Origin: Saururus chinensis
Lineage: Eukaryota; Streptophyta; Magnoliopsida; Piperales; Saururaceae
Assembly: GCA_035235625.1 (NCBI GenBank)
Contig: CP141149.1
Span: 2,823,001 to 2,887,000, forward strand
Direction of reading: 5' to 3'
DNA: 64,000 nucleotides
Under the pieces are notes generated by a model. That model saw only the letters and a list, made by a program, of their open reading frames with translations, ran no database searches and had not been told where the DNA came from. The translations under genes were made by a program, and so were the position numbers. Below, piece by piece: positions 57,201 to 64,000 of the stretch (positions are counted from its first letter, which is position 1; each line of letters opens with the position of its first letter).

Positions 57201-58140
57201 CTGATCAGCAAAGCTCACAAAGTAACTAAGGCATATATCATAACTAATGAAGAAAGGTAAAAGAACACAGAAAAGCCATGTAACAAGGCCAATGTTTTGT
57301 AGATTACCTATAGTCAAGATGAAAAGGGCATGATCAACAGTGTTAGCTATGAAGCTCTTGCGTCTTCTTTCTTGGTGAGAGACTGAGAGTGAGACGATCC
57401 ATTCATTAATTTAAGAGAGTCAGCAGCACAGTTGCTAAGAAAAATAGGAACCCGTGGTTGAATGGAATAGAATGGTACATCCTAGAATCAAGAAAATCAC
57501 CCTGCCTCATGATTGCTAAGGCTTATCGTGTTGCTTTGTTCAGACGATTGTAGCTTCAGGGCTCCATAAGATGTCCGCTGCCATGGTTAGTGATGACTGA
57601 TGTAGCGTGTGGATGATACTCGTGTGGCAACCACTAGTGCCAGTCTAACTACAGCCTCAAGGTGATGGCAAAAAGGAGAGATTTTTGGTGAAAGAGAGAA
57701 AGGAGGGCGTGGTGGATAGAAGTGGAGTAAATCACCTATTAGTAACCAACATCACAATCTCAAAATGACCTGGGAATGCATGGGGCAAATCCTGCCATAT
57801 GATATCATAATATCAAAAGAGAGTATAACAAAAAAATGTTCCTATCTAAACAAGATTAACCTACATGAGTCACAATTTTAACTAATATGGTCCATTGGAA
57901 GAGAGATAAAACCTATCAAAATAAATGCTAAAATGCACCATCAATATAATTTTCATTGGAAGTACATAAACTTTAAGGTTCTTACCATCACCTACAGGTT
58001 CCTACTCATTCAACATAGCCTCTCAAGATCTTTGCAGCCATTCCAAGTCTCAAGTGCTGAGAGATATCTTTCTAAAATAGTTGAAACAATTAATATTGCA
58101 TCCCCTCACTCTGAATGAAAGAAGAAAGGAGAAACTCAAA
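57201..58140. other. Unassigned flank of the UBP6-like exon
   Basis: I looked on the minus strand for upstream UBP6 exons and on both strands for other genes and found none. Confidence 0.4.
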
Positions 58141-58166
58141 TAGATATCTACATGTGGGCAATATAC

Positions 58167-60760
58167 CTAAGTAAAATCAACCAGTAGTCCAAAACTAATG
58201 CAATAGACCGTATGCATGACAAAGAACCCACAATCAACCCCGTTGCCTTGATATGGTCCCTTCTGACTATTGATCTTCCATTTCTTAGCATTAGGATCCT
58301 TAAGGTGTTCCTCAAGTAATACTCTAATGTTTTCCATCTAGCCATATTAGTTGAATTAGTTTAAAAGCAATTATTAAAAAAAGACATTTTCACTTAATCA
58401 TACAATCACTCACCAATTTTGTCACATTCGGCAGCCTTTTCTTATGGCCATACCCTGGCATTGAATCAAACCATTTCACTTCACCCTTGGTCACATCTAC
58501 CACCAACAAGTGGAAATGTGCATTGTCACATAGTGGTAAGTAGATGAAGTCAGGGCAATCTTTATCATCTCTGAAACAAGTGGTCGCTAGGTCATCCATT
58601 ATGTCCTTTGCCACATCCTTCTGTTGCAATTGGTGTGGATTTGACTTAGTCCATATCCCATATCATAACTTAATCCAATATTTAGATATTATACTATGGA
58701 CCATACCTGGGAGAAATAATATTGCAAGGCAAAGCTCCCCAAGTGGCATTTGGGAAAGACATTTCCAGTTGATCTAGAGGCCCTCTGCTCTAGCATATAC
58801 ATATATGCATCTATAACCTACATGCATCGAAGCATACATTTAATATATAAGCAATATTGACTACTTAAGATTTAAAAGGGAGAAATTGTAGTCTTACATT
58901 GGAGGATATGTACTCCGCCTTCAACATATCTATCAAGTCTTTGTCAGCGACAACAACCCCCGCCACAGAGTGGCTCCCATCTTTAATGGATTTTTCAATA
59001 GTATCTTGGTCCCACTTAGTCAATCCACGTCTTTAGTCAATGTCTTATTCTCCCTCTTCGTCTCTTGTGTAAATGGAGTCCAATACTTTTTATATTTCAA
59101 CCGTATAGGCCTCTTCAATGGACATTCCACATTATCAACACTCCTATTCTTATATCCCTCTCCCTCCTCATCCTTTTTTCTCTCCTTCTCTTCCTACTCT
59201 CCCTCCTCTCCCCCCTCCTTTCCCCCCTCCTCTTTGTTCTCTGCTTCCTCTCCCCCCTCTTCCTCCTCTCCTTCCTCTTCCGCCACCTCTTCCCCCTCCT
59301 CACCTTCACCTCCCACATCATCACTCTCATCTCTGTCATCTTCATTAGCTGCTTCACCACCTTCCTCCTTGTTACCAGCTCTAGGGGGGAGGCATGCCTC
59401 ATCTTCTTTGGTGGCCTCTTCACCAAATGATTGGCCATGCTTTTAAATTTTGATAATGTTTCTGAAATGGTGTCAATTACACCATGTAGCTGGCGTGTAT
59501 GGTAACCCTCCTCATGAAATATATACATGACACTCTACACAACTCCAAGTGCAGAGGACATATTCTCTATGGAAGACTTCAAGACCAATAGTCCTCCCAC
59601 GCTCTCCTTCACCTGCTCCAGAGCCTCCACTCCTACCTTCCTTTTCCTCAAAGCCTTTCTTGCCCCTTGAAATAGATATGCCTCATTTGCAGTAGGAACC
59701 AACACAGACAAAACCTGCAGTCAATATATTCACAATTATTTAACATCCAACTTTCAATAAAATAAAGAGTTGAACAACTCTAAAAAACTCTCAAATAATT
59801 CATTATATATATTATCGTGTTGCAATTACCTCTTGTGGTCTCAAATATTTGAACAATTGCACATATCTACCCACCGACCTGTGGTGTGTTCCCTCTTTTT
59901 TAGCTTTTACAAGGCCATAATTTGGCCATTTGCAAAATTAGGGTAGCTTCTCCGGCATAGGGGATATGAACATCCGAAAATGCTCAAACACCCACACCTA
60001 TGACATATAAAAGATATAAATTAGTATCTTGTAGCTCCCACATAAAAATGAAAATATAATTATGTACAAAGTATAAAATACCTGTAGGACAAATGTAGCT
60101 CCAATCAATAATCCATATCCCTCAAACTTTCCTTCATCTCTCAACACAAGCTTGCTATGGAGGGCTAAGGCTGAGCTTACTAAAAAGTCATAAATAGCTT
60201 GCGGCCAGTCACATCGATGGAGGTTGACTATGTCTTCCACTAGGTCAACTAACTTGTTCTTGACCACATGATTGGTCTGAGGAAATAGAAGGCATACAAA
60301 ATTGTGCAAGATGATCAATCTTGCACAATCCTCTATCAATTTAGAATCGGTCTTGCCCGCTAACAGGTCCAGTTTCCTCTCAATTTCAGACCTTGTAACC
60401 TTCTTCCCAAAACGGTGCTTACAAAAATCACCCCTCTCTCATTTCTGGCCGAATACCACCGATCACCCCCCATTTTTAGGCTAGTGATGAGGGCCACATC
60501 CTCCACAGTAAAGTTCACTTTGTGTCCCTTGAATGTGACCCCAGGTTGAGCCTCAAACCAATAACCCAAAATAACTTCAAACAGTGATGCCTGACAAATA
60601 ATGGTTGTGGCATCAAGCAATCTGATGAATGGGGTTTGGCCAACCAGGTTCTTCACCTGCGGTAAGGTAGAGAGAATGTTGATTGACTTTGCTAGTCCAT
60701 AGGGGTGCAAGGGACTTTTAGTGACTCACGCCTAATATTTTTTGACCCTACCGCAAGGTC
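58167..60760 (-). pseudogene. Ulp1-protease transposon gene, minus strand, catalytic part intact
   Basis: Minus-strand exons run from about 60760. The first block (60710-60340) contains SLFEVILGYWFEAQPGVTF and KVNFTVEDVALITSLKMGG. The next (60339-60085) contains CDWPQAIYDFLVSSALAL and FEGYGLLIGATFVLQ. 59990-59830 reads VWVFEHFRMFISPMP. 59715-59400 is a linker with a TAG near 59545. 59310-59130 is a purine-rich tract encoding Glu/Gly-rich acidic sequence in the best frame. 59035-58905 reads DKDLIDMLKAEYISSN. The protease is encoded by 58640-58414 (LPLCDNAHFHLLVVD, EVKWFDSM) and, across a GTGAGT...TAG intron, 58337-58167 (EEHLKDPNAKKWKI, GPYQGNGVDCGFFVMH). His, Asp, Gln and Cys of the C48 catalytic set are all present. 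The last codon before a GTATAT donor is TAG, probably a mutated CAG. Upstream shifts suggest a non-functional gene, yet the protease exons are clean. Confidence 0.75.
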
Positions 60761-61030
60761 TGGGCCCCTGTTCCATAATTCAAAAACTTCTGCATAGATA
60801 TCCATGGATGAGTACAAAGATATATAGACGTTTAACAAAAGTGTTGAGTATAGCCCATGAATAACATAGCCATATAATTCAATATCTTATGAGTAGAGAT
60901 GAAATAATTTCAATTCAAGAATCAATTTTACTTAAGAATCTTTTAAAATGAAAAAGAAAATTATAATAGTTGGTGAAACATACATCAAGAAGCTTGTTGA
61001 AACGTTATAACATTAAAGCCAAATCATTAT
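60761..61030. other. Flank of the Ulp1 element
   Basis: AT-rich, no gene seen. Confidence 0.35.
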
Positions 61031-61260
61031 ACAAAAAATGTTATAAAGTCTTAGCAGTTATGCGCTAACAATTTACTAATAATGCTAACATGGTTTAGCA
61101 ATAATGCTTGGAAAATGTGGCATATACTTAAATTATTGATAATAGGATTATCATCTACGATAATGCTAAAGCATGAACAACAATGCTAAAACATTAGCAA
61201 TAATCATAATACATCAGCAATACTCTTACAAGTTCAACAATATTGCTAACACTATTTAAC
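61030..61260. repeat. Degenerate array related in form to the 22-bp repeat
   Basis: Phrases AATAATGCTAACATGGTTTA, CAATGCTAAAACATTAGCAA, TAATGCTAAAGCAT and GTTATGCGCTAACAA recur at loose 20-25-bp spacing. Each resembles AATAATGCT-palindrome-AGC of the 54-55.5 kb array, with AAAACATTAG in place of GCAACGTTGCAG. Possibly an old sister array. The similarity is only by eye. Confidence 0.45.
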
Positions 61261-62519
61261 CATAGGGATTACAGAAAACATACTTGATTTATTCTCCATG
61301 ATATAGGGATTTGATATATGGAAGCCTCCTGTGGAGAAGATATTAACTATTGAATGACAACTCTTGAAACCTCATAATGTGCATTCATAAAGTTATAATG
61401 TTGTCAAGAGAATTCAGCATTTCAATTTTAGAATAATGAATCATATAACATAAAACTAGAGACATAAAACGTATCAATAGTACAAATGAAATCAATACAA
61501 GCCAATTTCCTCTGTGTGATAAAAAATAAGCGGAACTCCTCTAGGTTTCATAAAAATACAAGAGCATTCAAGCTTAAGTAAAAGTCATAGAGAAAGACGA
61601 AACATAGGGATAAACAACACCAAAAGGTGTTAAGACCAAGCTAAACAATAATCATGAATGTAAGCGAAATTCACAAACAAATGCACAAATGAGAAGCCTA
61701 TATGTAGTTTGTAGCATTAAGCAAATTTCTTAAAAGTGACGTGAATGGCGATCAAATTATGAACAATCTGACCATATGAGGGATTTCAAAGTCTCAGGTC
61801 TTAAGAAAGAGATATAAATGACAAAATAGATCAAAACATAGACTAACAATTGAGCATCGAAAGATAATTTTTTAAAAGACATTGAGAGGTTTTTTTCGAG
61901 AAATTGAGCGTGGCAAACTGAAAATGAAAGAAATTCGTAGAAGAACAAAGTGACTATTATTCAATAGACAAAAATAATCAAAAAGTTTGATAGACCCATA
62001 TAAAAAAAAGTAAAATCAAATGAAAGTGGCAGAACAGAGCAGGTCCCAAATGAACAAAAGAAAAAAACGTCCAAATGAAAGCACATAACTGCTCAGCTAG
62101 ACACAAATGCAATGAACCAATTGAGAGATTGGATAGACCCAGGTCGAGATATGGAGATAAACACGGCAGGATGACAGAAATCGAACCCAGATCAAAAGAT
62201 TGTTATAGGGGAGTTTCCAGAACGGGTGAGGCCGAGACCCACAAAGGCAAACCAGCGAAAATGGCTCAAAATTGGGCAAAGCCAATAGAAGGCAGAGGAT
62301 AAACAAAGCACGAAATGTAGGCTCCCCCCGCGCCATGCTTCACCAACATATACAGAATAAGCAGAGACTAGACAAAGAAAATTAATGCAGAAACACAATG
62401 ATATGAGAGACAAATGAAGAGATATTTGGCATTACTATTTGGGAGTCACTACAACTTGCTCGGTTCCGGCAGTGACGGCCAATCAGGAGGGAGGAGGTGT
62501 GAGAGGTAGGAAAAAGGGA
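61261..62519. other. Unassigned 1.3-kb stretch
   Basis: No domain or paired repeat recognised. Small frames near 62075-62413 are on both strands of one GC-richer piece and show no family pattern. Confidence 0.35.
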
Positions 62520-62900
62520 CTCTTTTTTGGCGGCTAAGTCCGGTTCCAACGGCTCTTGTTCATGATCGATCAAGAGGTAGACACTGTGGTGGACAGTGCC
62601 GGGAAATAAGTCTGGGCTTTTTTTGAACTTGTTCTCTCCCGTCTTCTTAAGACTCGGTTTTCTCTATTAGTTTCAGAGAGAAGAACCCGGTTCTGTAGGG
62701 ACGAGAAGAACCGGGTTCCATCTCTGTTAATTTGAGCGAGAAGGCCGTGACCCAGGTTTCGTCTCCGTTACTTTTAGCGAGAAGGGAGGAACCCGTGTGA
62801 ATTTCGGTCCTTGTGACATGGAAGTTGCTCATTGGTGGCCAATGGGTGCTGAGCGAGAAGCCCTCCCCAGTAGATTCGCATCCCACAAGAGCAGGAAGAA
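62520..62900 (-). repeat. Repeat X, uninterrupted inverted copy
   Basis: Inverted relative of 37150-37382 plus 40250-40308, including the roughly 110 bases missing there. It contains GAACCCGGTTC and GAACCGGGTTC about 16 bases apart (62684-62720), able to form a hairpin. Borders are judged from where similarity to the 37-40 kb copy ends. No coding region; class unknown. Confidence 0.7.
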
Positions 62901-63651
62901 GAGTTTTTTATGCTCATTTTTACAATGATCTTAGCGTAAGGTATATATGAAGTTATTCATCCATAAAATTGACTGCGTACATACTAATATATGTTAATAT
63001 AAATACTAAAATACTTCCCAAGGAAAGTAGGAAGGTTATTTTTTAAATACTCTTGTTGTGTAGTGTGATATTATACAAAATTATGTGACACAAAAAAAAG
63101 TTTTAAAAACTGAAGGAATTGTAAAAAAAAGTTTTTAAAAATGAAAGAAATTGTCAAACAGTGACCTTAATTTTAGTACTTGTGCCACTCGCATTTGGAG
63201 ATTATGTAGACTTCTCCGGCTAGGAGGGTGCCCTCAACATTTCACAATTATATGTATAAGAATGTATAAACAGTACGAGAGAAATACTCATATTGTAGTC
63301 ATATAGTGCTCCAGTGTAGTTCCTGTTCAGGCCTATTACTATTTCAGGAGAGAAAGACTCTATTACTAGTTTATTAATTTATACCATAATAATTTTGACA
63401 ATTTTTAAAAAATAACCATAACTTCTTAAACATTAGCTAAAATAGTAATTAAGATATTAAATATTTTGCTAACTTAATGAGTCTTTTGTTTTAATCAAAA
63501 AATAATAAATTTGAAAATATATATAATTTAAAATTAAGAAGGGGTAGTTCTAAGTGTGATGCCCCTTGACCCGAACTGGTTAGAGGACACAACAAATTAA
63601 CCCACAATCATGAGTTAATTCAAAGTACACAGTCACTCTTTTGTCTAAAAA
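62901..63651. other. AT-rich spacer
   Basis: No gene or element end recognised. Confidence 0.4.
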
Positions 63652-63656
63652 TAAAT

Positions 63657-63966
63657 TGTTATGCACGATCACTCGGATTACTTATTTTCTTGTTATTTCA
63701 TTATATTAGTCTACTTTCTTTTATATTTCCCTCATATTTGTTTATGTATTAGGAGAAATAACTATATTAGGCTAGCTAGTGGACCACAGGATAGCCAGAC
63801 CCACTAGTTGGCACAACTCCCTAGGTGAGCGGGTTGGCTCCCTATATGGGTCGCCCCCTCTTCTTTGTTGGTTATACAATTGAACATTCATCTTTTTCTT
63901 CCCTTTCTTCCTTCTTCCTTCCGCTTGAAACTCTAAAGTACCAATTGTGCCACCTTAGGCACATCA
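63657..63966 (+). mobile_element. Solo LTR, 310 bp
   Basis: Begins TGTTATGCACGATCACTC and ends CACCTTAGGCACATCA, with a perfect 5-bp duplication TAAAT (63652-63656 and 63967-63971). The blocks GCTAGTGGACCACAGGATAG, CCTATATGGGTCG and TTCTTCCCTTTCTTCC match the LTRs at 56497 and 26728. Confidence 0.9.
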
Positions 63967-64000
63967 TAAATAAAAGAAATTGAAATTATTATTACCAAGC

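Noticed and set aside
59115-59528. Lys/Arg-rich 137-residue frame
   Set aside because: Wrong frame through a purine-rich tract; another frame gives the acidic linker typical of Ulp1-transposon genes, though its first 50 codons are genuine linker text.

Overview
The window is nuclear DNA from a flowering plant with a repeat-rich genome. The evidence is plant-type gene relics (a CCCH zinc-finger gene of the ankyrin/RR-TZF class, a FAR1/FHY3-related gene, a HEAT INTOLERANT 4-like gene, a UBP6/7-like exon, a group Ia bHLH), a Stowaway-type MITE, a tRNA-like SINE, a methionine-tRNA primer binding site, many long Ty3/Gypsy LTRs, and signs of CpG deamination. The species cannot be told from the sequence. 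No rRNA, tRNA gene, CRISPR array, organellar insertion or intact unbroken host gene was recognised.

Layout. 1-6.2 kb: a decayed Ty1/Copia gag (minus) with a truncated Ty3/Gypsy element (LTR, integrase, RNase H; minus) butted into it. 6.25-10.7 kb: an internally deleted Gypsy element with a perfect 5-bp target duplication, a 3.3-kb 3' LTR and a SINE inside that LTR. 13.9-17.8 kb: a 3.9-kb solo LTR of the same family. 18.3-20.4 kb: a 2.1-kb solo LTR of another family. 20.8-24.7 kb: a plus-strand relic of an Ulp1-protease transposon gene whose catalytic Cys is replaced by Tyr. 25.4-29.1 kb: the 3' end of a Gypsy element with a 3-kb LTR that carries minisatellites and a nested 346-bp solo LTR. 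33.0-37 kb: the CCCH gene on the minus strand, with one frameshift, one stop and a lost zinc ligand. 37.1-40.7 kb: a repeat called X here, interrupted by an LTR and abutting a truncated bHLH gene. 43.2-50.3 kb: a FAR1-related gene split by a 4.7-kb solo LTR. 52.1-53.0 kb: HIT4-like exons. 54.0-55.5 kb: about 65 units of a 22-bp palindromic repeat, ending directly in a Gypsy gag whose PBS and LTR lie at 56.5-56.8 kb. 57.1 kb: a UBP6/7-like exon. 58.1-60.8 kb: a minus-strand Ulp1-protease transposon gene with an intact catalytic triad. 61 kb: a faint relative of the 22-bp array. 62.5-62.9 kb: a second, inverted X. 63.66-63.97 kb: a solo LTR.

The genes do not form an operon or pathway. The window reads as a graveyard: former host genes broken by point mutation and nested insertion, embedded in layers of retroelements of different ages. 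Relative ages can be read in places. The LTR in the FAR1-like gene keeps its CpGs, whereas its relative at 13.9 kb has lost them. The most unusual features are the 22-bp palindromic array, the exactly reconstructable LTR insertion in the FAR1-like gene, and the CCCH gene whose lesions are partly CpG-type.
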